From: an uncultured Myxococcales bacterium
GTDB taxonomy: Bacteria; Myxococcota_A; UBA9042
Assembly (NCBI GenBank): GCA_903842345.1
Contig: CAIMLR010000028.1
Location: forward strand, 1-64,000
Direction: 5' to 3'
Length of the DNA: 64,000 nt
Shown here: positions 28,261 to 37,141 of the stretch, one piece after another
How positions within the stretch are numbered: position 1 is the first letter of the stretch
How the letters are laid out: each line of letters opens with the position of its first letter
Made by a program: the position numbers and the translations under genes
Notes under the pieces: model-generated
Told to the model about the DNA's origin: nothing
Databases searched by the model: none
What the model saw: the letters and a program-made list of their open reading frames with translations, nothing else

Positions 28261-29961
28261 ATGCGTCCCTGCAAGCTCGTACGCGTGAGCACTGGCAACA
28301 GCGAACAGGAAATCCTGCTGGCTGACATCACGACTATCGGCCGTCAACCGACCAATACGCTGCAAATCGTCGATCGCCTGGTGTCCAAGGAACACGCCGT
28401 CATTCAGCGTCGCCCGGGCGGCGCCACGTACATGCTGTCCGATCTCGACAGCCGCAACGGCACGTACTGCAACGATCGGCTCGTCGAAAATACCCTGGCC
28501 TTGCGCCATGGCGACGTCGTGCGCATCGGCAGCACGAGCTGGCGCTTCCTTGCGCCGGACGATATGCCGCCGCCGCCACCGCCGCCGCCGCAGCGTCCCG
28601 CCACGGGACCGATGGGTGGCGGAGCGCTGCCGCCGCCGCCTCCGGGCTATCCCGCCGCCGTGGACGACCTGCCGATGGAGGAGATGGGCGCCGCGAGCAT
28701 CCACGCCACGATGCGCGTCGACCTCGCCGCGGATTTCATGCGCGCTGACCTCGTGCTCGACGAGCGCGTGCTGCGCGCCGACTACGAGAAGCTGCGGCTC
28801 GCCTACACGCTCTCGCGCGACCTGCACGCCGCGACGGACGTCGACACGCTGCTCGACATCTTGCTGAAGCGGATCTTCGAGTGGCTGCAGATCGACCGCG
28901 GCGTCGTCCTGCTGGTGGACGACAAGAAGCACGGCGATCCGGCTGACCAGCTGGTGCAGGCGGCGATGCGCATTCGCCCCGGCGCGCCGATTGATCCGGA
29001 AGAAAAAGAAGTCAAAGTCCCGCGGTCGATCATCAATCAGGTGCTGCTGAAGCGGGAGGCGGTGCTGTCAACGGATGCGCGGCTGGACGCGCGCTTTGGC
29101 AACGCGCAATCCGTGGTGCTGCAGGGCATCAAGTCGTCGATGACGGTGCCGCTGCTGACCCAGGACCGTACGCTGGGCATTTTGCACGTGGATTCCCTCA
29201 TCAGTTCGGGTCTGTACACGGAAAAGGACCTGGCGGTGCTTGTCGCCGTGTCGCGCCAGGCGTCGATTTCAATCGACAACGTGCTGCTGCAACGCCGCGT
29301 GATGGAAGAGGCGGCGCTGCGGTCGTCGCTCTCGCGGATGCTGTCGCCGAACCTCGTGGACCGGATCGTCGCGGGCGATTTGGCGATTGAAAAAGGCGGC
29401 GCGACCAAGCGCGTGACCGTCATGTTCGCGGATATTCGCGGGTTCACGGCGCTGACGGAGCGGCTCGCGCCGGCGGACATGGTTGCGCTGATGAACGAGT
29501 ACTTTGAACGCGTGTCCAACATCATTTTTGCCCACGATGGCACGCTGGACAAGTACATCGGCGATGCGGTGATGGCGCTCTGGGGCGCGCCGCTGGGTAC
29601 GGAAGACGATGAAGTGCTCGCGGTCAAAGCGGCGTATGAAATGCAGCTGGCGGTGCGTGAGTTCAACCGCGAACGCGTCGCTGCGGGCCATGAGCCGATT
29701 GGCGTCGGCATCGGCATCGCGACGGCGCAGGTCATCGCGGGCTACGTCGGCTCGTCGCGGACGATGAGCTACACGGTGTTCGGTCGCGGCGTCAACCTGG
29801 CGGCGCGACTGTGCTCGGCGGCCAAGGCGGGTGAAGTCGTGATGGCGCCGTCGACGTATGAGACGGTGCAGGACCTCGTCGTGGCCGACGAGATGGATGA
29901 AATGCGGCTGAAGGGCATGGCCGATCCCGTCCGCCCGTGGCGCTTGCGGCGAATGAAGTAA
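28261..29961 (+). CDS. FHA-GAF class III adenylate/guanylate cyclase
   Basis: This 566-residue cytoplasmic protein should make a cyclic nucleotide. An FHA domain (residues 1-95, with TTIGRQP, RLVSKEHAVI and DSRNGTY) would bind phosphothreonine. A Pro-rich linker (102-138) precedes a GAF domain (about 175-350). The catalytic domain (about 380-560) has metal aspartates D391 in FADIRGF and D435 in IGDAVMALWG, and VNLAARL contributes the transition-state Asn/Arg. It is thus apparently active. The FHA domain links it to Ser/Thr kinases, of which two are encoded in this window. ATP versus GTP specificity was not resolved. Confidence 0.88.
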   Translation: MRPCKLVRVSTGNSEQEILLADITTIGRQPTNTLQIVDRLVSKEHAVIQRRPGGATYMLSDLDSRNGTYCNDRLVENTLALRHGDVVRIGSTSWRFLAPDDMPPPPPPPPQRPATGPMGGGALPPPPPGYPAAVDDLPMEEMGAASIHATMRVDLAADFMRADLVLDERVLRADYEKLRLAYTLSRDLHAATDVDTLLDILLKRIFEWLQIDRGVVLLVDDKKHGDPADQLVQAAMRIRPGAPIDPEEKEVKVPRSIINQVLLKREAVLSTDARLDARFGNAQSVVLQGIKSSMTVPLLTQDRTLGILHVDSLISSGLYTEKDLAVLVAVSRQASISIDNVLLQRRVMEEAALRSSLSRMLSPNLVDRIVAGDLAIEKGGATKRVTVMFADIRGFTALTERLAPADMVALMNEYFERVSNIIFAHDGTLDKYIGDAVMALWGAPLGTEDDEVLAVKAAYEMQLAVREFNRERVAAGHEPIGVGIGIATAQVIAGYVGSSRTMSYTVFGRGVNLAARLCSAAKAGEVVMAPSTYETVQDLVVADEMDEMRLKGMADPVRPWRLRRMK

Positions 29962-30260
29962 CCCAGGCCCCCCGCGTTCCCTCGCGCCCGCTTGCGATCG
30001 CGCCGTTGGTGGCGGGACACGGGCCGGCGTCAACGCCGTTGGCACCTCGCCCCATTCCGTTCCAGACGCCGATCGTGACAGGGCGCTCGGCGCTTGTCCC
30101 GGCCTGTCTCGCATTGCAACATCTCATTGGGATTGAATGGGTTGAGTTGAGTGGCCGTCGTGATCTCGTCATGCTCGCGAGACCGAACGTTCTGGAAGGC
30201 GGATTGCGGTTTCACGCTGGGGGCGCGGCGGGGTGGCGTTTTGGTCACACGCGGTCGATG
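29962..30260. other. Intergenic region without recognised gene
   Basis: The 299 bases separate the stops of the cyclase and of the lectin-fold lipoprotein. Only short open frames without homology or ribosome binding sites occur. No hairpin with a T-run is visible. Confidence 0.35.
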
Positions 30261-32093
30261 CTACTCAGGCGCAACCTTCACGCACCGGAAACCCACGCCC
30301 GGACGCGCCGCGCCATCCGCGAGGAGCCGCCGCGCGTTCGCGCGCAGCCACGCGGGGCCATCGGCAAAACTGCCGCCGCGCACGACAAACGGCGGACCAG
30401 CGGGGCTTTCGGGCTCCGGCCTCGTCCATTCCGCGACGTTGCCAGCCAAATCGTGGATCCCTTCTGGCGTGTCCCCCAGCGGGAACAGCGCCACGAGCCC
30501 CGGCATCTGCATGCCGCAGCCACATTGCGCCGCCTCCGTGCATTTCTTCACCAGGTCCAGCACGTCGCCGCTTGGCGTAAACCGGGCATGTTCGCAATCT
30601 GGCGGCGCGTTGCCCCACGGGTAGGCGCGCTCCTGGGCCACGCACGTCTCATCGTCGCCCGCACAGGATCCGCGCGCCGCCCGCTCCCACTGCGCCTCGG
30701 TCGGCAGGTCCCAGTTGGCGCCCAGCCACTTCTGGCAATACCCCCGCGCATCTGCCCACGACACGTAGTTCAGCGGACGCTTGGCCAGCACCGGCCACGT
30801 GTGCGCGGTCGGCTGTTCGTCGGAGTAGAACGGGCAGACCGACGCCAGAGCGCACGCGCGCCACTCCTGCACCATCACTTCAGAGCGCTGGATCCAGAAA
30901 CGGGGCAGCGCGACTTTGCGTGCGGGCAGCGCGCCGTCGCACACGGAATCGGTCGTCGGATCGCAGCCCATCCAGAAGGTGGCGGGCGTGACCTCGACGG
31001 GCAACGCGCAATCCATGGGGCAGAGCGCCGCCGTCTCGTCCAAGCCGCAGGTGCCGTTGCCACACGAGGATCGAACGCAGCGGACGTGGGCGCCCAGATC
31101 GTTGTCGGCAATGGTGATGCTGCCGGTGTTGAAGTCGATGACCCAATGCGTGTAGACCGGGTCGGTCGGGAAGTTGCTCGCCTGCACGAGCGCGCCGCCG
31201 GTGAGCCCAGCGGACGGCGCCGTCGCGAAGTACGAGTGGCCGCGGTCCATCAGGCTGGACAACTCGCGGATGTTGCTCAAGTGCCAGCCGCCGTCGCCGT
31301 CGCTGTTCAAGTGCTGGCACCACCCAAAGGCCTTGAGCGGCGTGTAATCGTCCACCGCATCGCCGAGGATCCATTCAAGCCGCGTCAGCCGATCGACGAC
31401 TGCGTTGGCGGTCTCCTGGACAAAACGCGGCGAAGGCGGCGGCACAGGCGGCGCATCGCTGCGGACACAGCGCACCCGGTGGGCGTTGCTGCGCGGTTCC
31501 GGTTGCGTCAGGCCGTTGTCGAAGGCGATCGGCCACGCCGCGCCGCCGACCTTCGCGGGCACAAAGAACGGGCTCGTCGTTGCGCTCCAAAAGACGTCGC
31601 CGGGCGTGGCGTCCAGCGGCGGATCGATGGACGGATTGCTGACCTCAAAATCGACGATCGACTGCAGTTCCGTGAATGTCGGCATCCGCCAATCTGCCCA
31701 TCCGCCGAGATGGAGCGCGTCGCAGTGCACCTGCGCGGCCTGCCATGGCAACGGTTCGGGCGCCGCGTGGGCTTGCCACGTCAGGTGCGTCACCAGGTCG
31801 GCAACCGTGCCATCGCCGCGATCGACCAGCTGCTCTGGCTTGAGTGGCAAGATGCCCCACACCGGCGAGTCCGGGGCACAGGCTTTGCGGGGCACGCCGT
31901 CCACGTCGACTTGTAGCGTTTGCCAGCCTGGGTCCGGGCAGACCACCGGCGTCGGCGCATCGGGCACATCGGCGACAAGCGCGTCAACCGGCGCGTCTTC
32001 CACGTCAGCGGCGCGGCCAAAATCGTCCGGCTGCGGCAACGTCCGGCACGCGAGAGCCGCGCCCAGCACAGCGAACAGAAGCTTGCGGCTCAT
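30261..32093 (-). CDS. Lipoprotein with two DUF1566 domains and an FGE-sulfatase-like domain
   Basis: The 610-residue protein has a lipoprotein-like signal ending ALAC. Two DUF1566 (Lcl C-terminal) modules follow at about 90-215 (GGWADWRMPTFTELQ, ending HRVRCVR) and 225-365 (ending GAHVRCVR). A CGNGTC...CPMDC loop is next, then an FGE-sulfatase/SUMF1 domain at about 388-605 (TFWMGCD, PLNYVSWADARGYCQKW, DLPTEAQWERAARG, GNVAEWTR, GVGFRC). DUF1566 and FGE domains share the C-type lectin fold. The redox cysteine pair of true formylglycine enzymes is not seen, so binding rather than catalysis is inferred. The start overlaps the upstream paralogue by four bases; it is the last gene of the kinase operon. 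Confidence 0.8.
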   Translation of the reverse strand: MSRKLLFAVLGAALACRTLPQPDDFGRAADVEDAPVDALVADVPDAPTPVVCPDPGWQTLQVDVDGVPRKACAPDSPVWGILPLKPEQLVDRGDGTVADLVTHLTWQAHAAPEPLPWQAAQVHCDALHLGGWADWRMPTFTELQSIVDFEVSNPSIDPPLDATPGDVFWSATTSPFFVPAKVGGAAWPIAFDNGLTQPEPRSNAHRVRCVRSDAPPVPPPSPRFVQETANAVVDRLTRLEWILGDAVDDYTPLKAFGWCQHLNSDGDGGWHLSNIRELSSLMDRGHSYFATAPSAGLTGGALVQASNFPTDPVYTHWVIDFNTGSITIADNDLGAHVRCVRSSCGNGTCGLDETAALCPMDCALPVEVTPATFWMGCDPTTDSVCDGALPARKVALPRFWIQRSEVMVQEWRACALASVCPFYSDEQPTAHTWPVLAKRPLNYVSWADARGYCQKWLGANWDLPTEAQWERAARGSCAGDDETCVAQERAYPWGNAPPDCEHARFTPSGDVLDLVKKCTEAAQCGCGMQMPGLVALFPLGDTPEGIHDLAGNVAEWTRPEPESPAGPPFVVRGGSFADGPAWLRANARRLLADGAARPGVGFRCVKVAPE

Positions 32094-33226
32094 CGGATGC
32101 ACCGTACGCCCTGGAGGGTGGCGGAATTGCCCAGCGTGCCGGCTGGCGTGTTGTTCTGAAAGGACGCCATCCACGGCGTGTTCGGCAGCCCTTGCAGGAA
32201 GGTTGAAGTCCACTCGAATGCCTGCGTCGGCGCGAAACCGTCGGGCAAATTCACGCCGAGGCGATCCTCGACGAGCGCGTCCATCTCGCGGACGGTCGGG
32301 AGCCGCCAGCCAGCGCCCGGGGACTGCGCGTCATTTTGCAGACACGCGGCGTTGGCTTTGGACCAGTTCTTGGGCGCGGTCGCCGGGGTCGCCTGCCACG
32401 TCCGCCCCAGCGCGCGGTCCAGCAGCGTGGCGCCATTCGGGTTCGCGATGAAACGCTGCACCGTTTGGATTCCCGACGTCCCGCCGCGCACGCAGCGCAC
32501 TGCCCGTGGCGCCGCCATCAGGTCCTGTCCACCGTCGCCCCGTCCCCAATCGAGCGTGATGTCCTGGTCTGGCACCTCCGGCGAGCCGATCGCGGTGAGG
32601 TATTTCATGCGCAGCGGATCCCAGTCGAGGTGCGCCGCTGAGTTTGCCGGTTGCTGCTTGGTGTAGTCGATGAGCGAGCGAAGCTCCGCCCGGGTCGGCA
32701 GGCGCCAGTCGGCAAAGCCACCCCAAATCTGACTGGGGCAAGCCTGCATCGCTGTGGCGAAATTCATGTCAAACAGCGATTTTTGCGACCACATGAGGCC
32801 AGTCCGCGTGTCGGTCACGGTCTCCTCGTCCCAGGTGAAATCGCTGGCGCTGCGGCTGACGTCGAGCGGCATCCAAGTGGGAAAATTTGCCACGCAGACG
32901 TCCCCGCCCGCGCCGGGCGTGCGGTGCACACACGCGTATCCGGCGCTGCAGCCGTCGGCGAAACCGGGATGCGCGCATGCGCCGGCCAAGTGCGGAAACA
33001 GGCCCGAGCAGTCGCCCGGACAGGTCGCGATGGTCTCGTCCTCGTCGCAGGTATGGTTGCCGCAGAGGCTGGGCGCTACGTCCGCGCTGTCGGCCACGTC
33101 CGGCGCTACGTCCGCCACATCGGCGGCAGCCGCGGTGTCGTCAGGCCAGCCAAAACCGTCACGACCAGGCAGCTCGCGGCACGCGATCGCCAACAGGAGC
33201 GCCAAGCTTGCCGCCAACTGCTTCAT
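32090..33226 (-). CDS. Lipoprotein with two DUF1566 domains
   Basis: The 378-residue paralogue of the next gene shares its layout: a signal ending AIAC, an ACRELPGRDGFG start like the ACRTLPQPDDFG of the partner, an Asp/Ala linker, a CGNHTC...CPGDC loop, then two DUF1566 modules. These run about 135-260 (LMWSQKSLFDMNFATA, GGFADWRLPTRAELRSLID) and 262-378 (GWRLPTVREMDALVE, LQGVRCIR). It lacks the FGE domain. The fold is C-type-lectin-like, so a surface-exposed ligand-binding role is inferred. Both ends overlap neighbours by four bases, showing tight translational coupling. Confidence 0.78.
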   Translation of the reverse strand: MKQLAASLALLLAIACRELPGRDGFGWPDDTAAAADVADVAPDVADSADVAPSLCGNHTCDEDETIATCPGDCSGLFPHLAGACAHPGFADGCSAGYACVHRTPGAGGDVCVANFPTWMPLDVSRSASDFTWDEETVTDTRTGLMWSQKSLFDMNFATAMQACPSQIWGGFADWRLPTRAELRSLIDYTKQQPANSAAHLDWDPLRMKYLTAIGSPEVPDQDITLDWGRGDGGQDLMAAPRAVRCVRGGTSGIQTVQRFIANPNGATLLDRALGRTWQATPATAPKNWSKANAACLQNDAQSPGAGWRLPTVREMDALVEDRLGVNLPDGFAPTQAFEWTSTFLQGLPNTPWMASFQNNTPAGTLGNSATLQGVRCIR

Positions 33227-34563
33227 GGCCCTCGCCGGAATTGCGCGACTTCCGCGTCCGTCACGCCCGCTTGCTCCAGCCACCGGTAGATCTGCCGGCG
33301 ATCGCGGTTGTAATGCGCGGCGACCTTGGCGATGTTGCCGTAGTGCCGCTGCAGCAGCCGCCGCAGCACGGCCGCGTCCGGCGTGAGCGCCAACTGCCCA
33401 ACCGGATGCCCTGAACGCCCCGTCGGTCCCGTCGCTTGCAGCAGCCAGCCGGGCAGGTCGTCGCGCGCCAGCGGTCGCGGACCCGCCTTGGGGGCCAGCG
33501 CCTGCAGGACCGTCGCCAACTCGCGCAGGTTCTCCGGCCAGCCATAGTGGAGCAGCGCTTCCAGGGCCTCCGGCGTCAGGACCTGCGCCCAGCGCTGGCC
33601 ATTGTCCGCCGACAGTGGCGCGACGACGTCGGCGCACTCCAGCAAGTCGCTTCGGCGTTCAGCCAGCGCCGGCACGGCCACGACATGGCACCGCAAACGC
33701 GCCAGCAGATCGCGCCGGAACTTGCCTTGCCCCGCCAGCGCCTCCAGATCCGCGTTGGTCGTCGCGACGATCCGCGTGCGCGACACGATCTCCTGCGGCG
33801 CGCCCACCGGCCGGTAGCGCCCCGACTCCAGGAAGCGCAACAGCTTGGCCTGCAGCGCGAGAGGTAGCTCAGCGATCTCATCCAGCACGAGCGTCCCCTC
33901 GGCCGCTTCGTCCAGCAGGCCAGAGCTGCCGGGCGTGCCGATCACGCCAAAGAACTCCGCCTCAAAGGCGCTCTCCGACAGCGTCGGCGCGCCGACAAAG
34001 ACCAGCGGCCCCGGACGCCCCGATCGCGCGTGCAGCTCCCGGACCACGAATTCCTTGCCCACGCCCGTCGGTCCCAGCAGCAGCACCGGCGCGATGCCGT
34101 CGGCCGCGTGCTGAATGTCCGCGCGCAACTGCCGCGCTCTGCCGGAGCGTCCCGGGATGCACTGGGTCGGATGCGCGTATTCCGCCGCGCCGACGAGATC
34201 GCCTTCAACAATCGCCAGCGAGGAGCCAAACCGGATGATGCCATCGTGCCCCAGCGTGACGTTGGCAACGCGCTGCGCGCCGCGCCACGTGCCGTTCTTG
34301 CTCCCCAGGTCGCGCAGGTCGAGCACATCCGCGCGCGGTCCCGGGCGCAGTTCCAGATGGCGACGCGAAAGCATAGGATCGCCGATGTCGTGGGCCTCCA
34401 CCATCTCCGTCGCGCGCCCCAACACGACGCCGCGCGGGCCAATCGGCACAATGCGACCTTGCCAGTGGCGATCCGGGCTGCTCAGCACGTGGAGCTGCCA
34501 GCAGATCTCAGGCGCCTTGGCTGCCCACAGGGTTTCCGCCGCGGTCGGCGTTGTCGATTCCAT
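33223..34563 (-). CDS. FHA-AAA+ regulator with Fis-type HTH, lacking the GAFTGA loop
   Basis: The 446-residue protein combines an FHA domain (about 20-125; LGRATE, MLSRRHLE, GSKNGTW), a sigma-54-type AAA+ domain and a C-terminal Fis-like helix-turn-helix (about 395-440; NIAKVAAHYNRDRRQIYRWL). Walker A GPTGVGK is at 164-170, Walker B LVLDEI at 225-230 and the arginine-finger region is FRRDLLARL. Between the Walker motifs, where NtrC-type proteins have GAFTGA, this protein reads FFGVIGTPGSSGLLDEA and is about ten residues shorter. It therefore probably cannot remodel sigma-54 polymerase and may act as a repressor or signalling ATPase. GAGAGG precedes the chosen ATG. Confidence 0.85.
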   Translation of the reverse strand: MESTTPTAAETLWAAKAPEICWQLHVLSSPDRHWQGRIVPIGPRGVVLGRATEMVEAHDIGDPMLSRRHLELRPGPRADVLDLRDLGSKNGTWRGAQRVANVTLGHDGIIRFGSSLAIVEGDLVGAAEYAHPTQCIPGRSGRARQLRADIQHAADGIAPVLLLGPTGVGKEFVVRELHARSGRPGPLVFVGAPTLSESAFEAEFFGVIGTPGSSGLLDEAAEGTLVLDEIAELPLALQAKLLRFLESGRYRPVGAPQEIVSRTRIVATTNADLEALAGQGKFRRDLLARLRCHVVAVPALAERRSDLLECADVVAPLSADNGQRWAQVLTPEALEALLHYGWPENLRELATVLQALAPKAGPRPLARDDLPGWLLQATGPTGRSGHPVGQLALTPDAAVLRRLLQRHYGNIAKVAAHYNRDRRQIYRWLEQAGVTDAEVAQFRRGP

Positions 34564-34574
34564 GGCCATTCCTC

Positions 34575-35483
34575 TCAGAACCGGTGGGTCAGCATCACGC
34601 TGCCCGGGCCGGCGGTGACGGTCGTCTGCCCGCGCGTTTCCCGCACAAGCAGCCAAATGCCCGTGATTTCAGTCGCCAGAAACGCAATTCCCAGGACGCC
34701 CGCGCCGGTCAGACGGTGGTTGATTGAAAGTTGCCGGTCCAGCGCTTCCGGATAGCTGACGCGGCTCAAGTCGTACCGGCCATCGGGCAGGTGCAGCAAA
34801 TCGAGTTGACGTTGATCAGCCGTCGCGTTCACGGTCAGCCAGATGCCGGTCGCAGCGGCAGCGGCGCCAGTCGCCACGAGAATCCAACCGGCAGCACGCA
34901 GCCCCGTCGTTTCGTCGGGCGTGGCGACGGCGGGCACAGGCAACGGTGGTAACGGTGCAGCGGTCGATGACGCGATGGGCGTGGCGGGCGCGGGTAGGGC
35001 GACGGGCGGCGATGCCTCCACGGCGACGGGGGGAACCGCACTGGCCAGCGGAGCGACGGGCGCAGGAGCCGCAGCTGCCGTCAGCGCCAACGCGTCGCGC
35101 AGTTCCAGGAGGGCGGTCTCCGCCTTCTTGCGCAGCGGATGGTGGAGCGGCGCGCGCGCGACGACCTCTTCGTACGCAGCAATCGCCTCGCGCAGCCGCC
35201 CGTCCGAACGCTCCGATTTGCCCACGCCGATCATGAACGCAAACTCGTCGGGTTCCACCTGCGCGGCGCGGCGGTAGAGCTCAGCCGCCGTGCGGTATTC
35301 CTGACGCAGGTAGAATTCCAGCGCGCGCTGGCCAATCGCCATCGACTCGTTGTGACGTTTGTCGGCCTTGATTCGCGGTCGCGCGGTCGCGTCGTGGGGC
35401 GCTGCCAGACCGCAAGCCAGCGCGAGGCACAGCAGCAGGCGCGCGGCAAGATTCTGTGGCGGTGGGCGATGCGTCAGCGGCAC
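34575..35483 (-). CDS. TPR protein with signal peptide and two membrane helices
   Basis: The 302-residue protein starts with a signal peptide (hydrophobic core about 14-30). A TPR region follows at about 45-130 (ALEFYLRQEYRTAAELYRRAAQVEPDEFAFMIG). A Pro/Ala/Val linker (135-195) and two membrane segments (about 200-220 and 255-275) complete it. This layout recurs downstream of Ser/Thr kinases in myxobacterial genomes. It overlaps the kinase gene by ten bases and ends 11 bases before the FHA-AAA+ gene. A role as periplasmic partner of the kinase is inferred from coupling; no catalytic residues are seen. Confidence 0.75.
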   Translation of the reverse strand: MPLTHRPPPQNLAARLLLCLALACGLAAPHDATARPRIKADKRHNESMAIGQRALEFYLRQEYRTAAELYRRAAQVEPDEFAFMIGVGKSERSDGRLREAIAAYEEVVARAPLHHPLRKKAETALLELRDALALTAAAAPAPVAPLASAVPPVAVEASPPVALPAPATPIASSTAAPLPPLPVPAVATPDETTGLRAAGWILVATGAAAAATGIWLTVNATADQRQLDLLHLPDGRYDLSRVSYPEALDRQLSINHRLTGAGVLGIAFLATEITGIWLLVRETRGQTTVTAGPGSVMLTHRF

Positions 35484-36937
35484 GGCTCATCCGGTGGCAA
35501 GACGGTGGCGGCGTCTCGGCGTTGCGGGCGTGGGTGCGACCGGGATCGCGGCGCGCGCGCGCCCCAACGACCGGGTGAAACTGCCGATGACACGAGGGGC
35601 ACCTCCACCGGCACGCGCGGCGGCTCCCCTTCGACTTCAGCAACCTGTTGCGACCCCGGCGGCGCAGGCGCGGCCGGCGGGGGCGTCTGGACGGGCACTG
35701 GTGCCTTGACGGCTGTGACGTGGGTTGGCGACCGCCGCGGAATTGGCGCGGGCGAGCGACGCGCCGCGAATGCGCCCGTGGCTGCGAGAACCACCGCCGC
35801 AGCGGCCATTGCCCAGCGGCGGGCTGTGCCGCGTTTTGGCGGCGCGCATGGCGCCTCCACGTATTCGGCGTAGTCCGCCGTCGTCGACTCCACGCGCTCC
35901 GCGGGCGTCGCGCCCGCACTCGCTTCCAGCGCAAGGCGCATCGCGCGGGCGTCGGCAAAGCGATCCGCAGGCGACTTGGCGAGCGCGCGCACGACAATCT
36001 CGGCAAAAGCCACGGAAACCGGCGTCTTCGCCACAGTCAGCAGATCGCGCGGCGGCGCGTGGACGTGATTGTACATGAGGGTCAGCGGGTTCGGATCGTC
36101 AAACGGCAGTTCACCCGCCACGCAGCGATAGAGCAGCACGCCCAGCGAGTACAGGTCGCTCCGGCCGTCCAGCGCCCCGCCCATGCACTGCTCGGGACTC
36201 ATGAAGCTCGGCGTTCCCATCACTTTGCCCGTCGCCGTCACGCGGTCCAGCAGGGTCGCCGGGTCATCCTCGCCCACGGACGTGTCGCGCACGTGCGCGA
36301 TCCCAAAATCGACGACGCGCACCACCGTGCCGCTCGCCTCGTGGCTCACCATCACGTTGCTCGGCTTCAGATCGCGGTGCACCAGCCCTTGCGCGTGCGC
36401 CTCCTCCAGGCTCAGCAGAACCTGGACACCGACGACCCTCGCCTCGGCCTCGGTCAGCGCCGATCCCGCTTCCGTCCGTTCGCGCAGCCATTGATGGAGC
36501 GAAATGCCGCGCAGCAGTTCCATCGCCAGGTACAGCGAACCATCCGCCGTGGGCCCGCGTCCCACCACGCGGACCGTGTGCGGGCTGCGCAGGCGCGCCA
36601 GGATGTCCGCCTCGCGATGGAAGCGGCGCACATCGTCCAGCCGGTCGGTTGGCGAGAGCATCTTCAGCGCCCGCGACTCACCGTTTTCCAAGTCCAGGGC
36701 GGCAAACACGGCGCCGTAGCCACCGCGCCCCAGCAACGTCTCCAGCCGGTAGCGGTGATCAATGATCGCGCCGGTTGTCCAAGGCAGCGGCTGCGATCGC
36801 AGCTGGACCGTCGCGCTCGCGTCCTGCGGACACACGGCGTGCATCGTCGTTTCGCCGCATTGCGGGCAAGTCCGCATCACATTGGGGCTGTCGTTGTCCA
36901 CTTGCTGTCTTCCCACTGACCCGGGCAACTCTGACAT
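35474..36937 (-). CDS. Membrane Ser/Thr protein kinase with N-terminal zinc ribbon
   Basis: The 487-residue kinase starts with a CPQCG...CPQD zinc-ribbon-like segment (24-39). The kinase domain (about 60-340) is intact: glycine loop GRGGYGAVF, K92, HRDLKPSN with D189, and DFG at 210-212. One membrane helix (374-392) leads to a Pro/Arg-rich outer tail of about 90 residues. It is the first gene of a five-gene overlapping operon. The FHA domain of the AAA+ protein two genes later is a natural phosphothreonine-binding partner. A 17-base palindrome lies about 109 bases upstream. The ATG lacks a strong ribosome binding site; GTG at codon 13 is an alternative. Confidence 0.88.
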   Translation of the reverse strand: MSELPGSVGRQQVDNDSPNVMRTCPQCGETTMHAVCPQDASATVQLRSQPLPWTTGAIIDHRYRLETLLGRGGYGAVFAALDLENGESRALKMLSPTDRLDDVRRFHREADILARLRSPHTVRVVGRGPTADGSLYLAMELLRGISLHQWLRERTEAGSALTEAEARVVGVQVLLSLEEAHAQGLVHRDLKPSNVMVSHEASGTVVRVVDFGIAHVRDTSVGEDDPATLLDRVTATGKVMGTPSFMSPEQCMGGALDGRSDLYSLGVLLYRCVAGELPFDDPNPLTLMYNHVHAPPRDLLTVAKTPVSVAFAEIVVRALAKSPADRFADARAMRLALEASAGATPAERVESTTADYAEYVEAPCAPPKRGTARRWAMAAAAVVLAATGAFAARRSPAPIPRRSPTHVTAVKAPVPVQTPPPAAPAPPGSQQVAEVEGEPPRVPVEVPLVSSAVSPGRWGARAPRSRSHPRPQRRDAATVLPPDEPCR

Positions 36938-37045
36938 GTCTGGCGCGCACCGGCAATTGTGAAAACACTGACTTTGGCGGGCGAACTGGCGGGATCACGG
37001 CTGCGCCCGAGCGCGACAAGGAGCACGCCCCCTCACGCAGCGGTT

Positions 37046-37062
37046 CGAGACATGTTGTCTCG
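37046..37062. promoter_or_regulatory. Palindrome upstream of the kinase operon
   Basis: CGAGACA-TGT-TGTCTCG is a perfect inverted repeat with 7-bp arms, located 109 bases before the kinase start in the only upstream gap of the operon. It is a good candidate operator. Confidence 0.4.
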
Positions 37063-37141
37063 CCACTGGATCGCCCTGTCCTGAAGTGTGACATTTGTGC
37101 GAGTTGGGCCAGCCGCGCCGGATCCCGCAGGCAACGGGCGT

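Noticed and set aside
30030-30248. 72-residue minus-strand frame between the cyclase and the lipoprotein
   Set aside because: No ribosome binding site, no recognised domain and no conserved pattern.
30261-33226. Diversity-generating retroelement
   Set aside because: The lectin-fold targets are of the right type, but no reverse transcriptase motif (YxDD) or template/variable repeat pair is present in the window.
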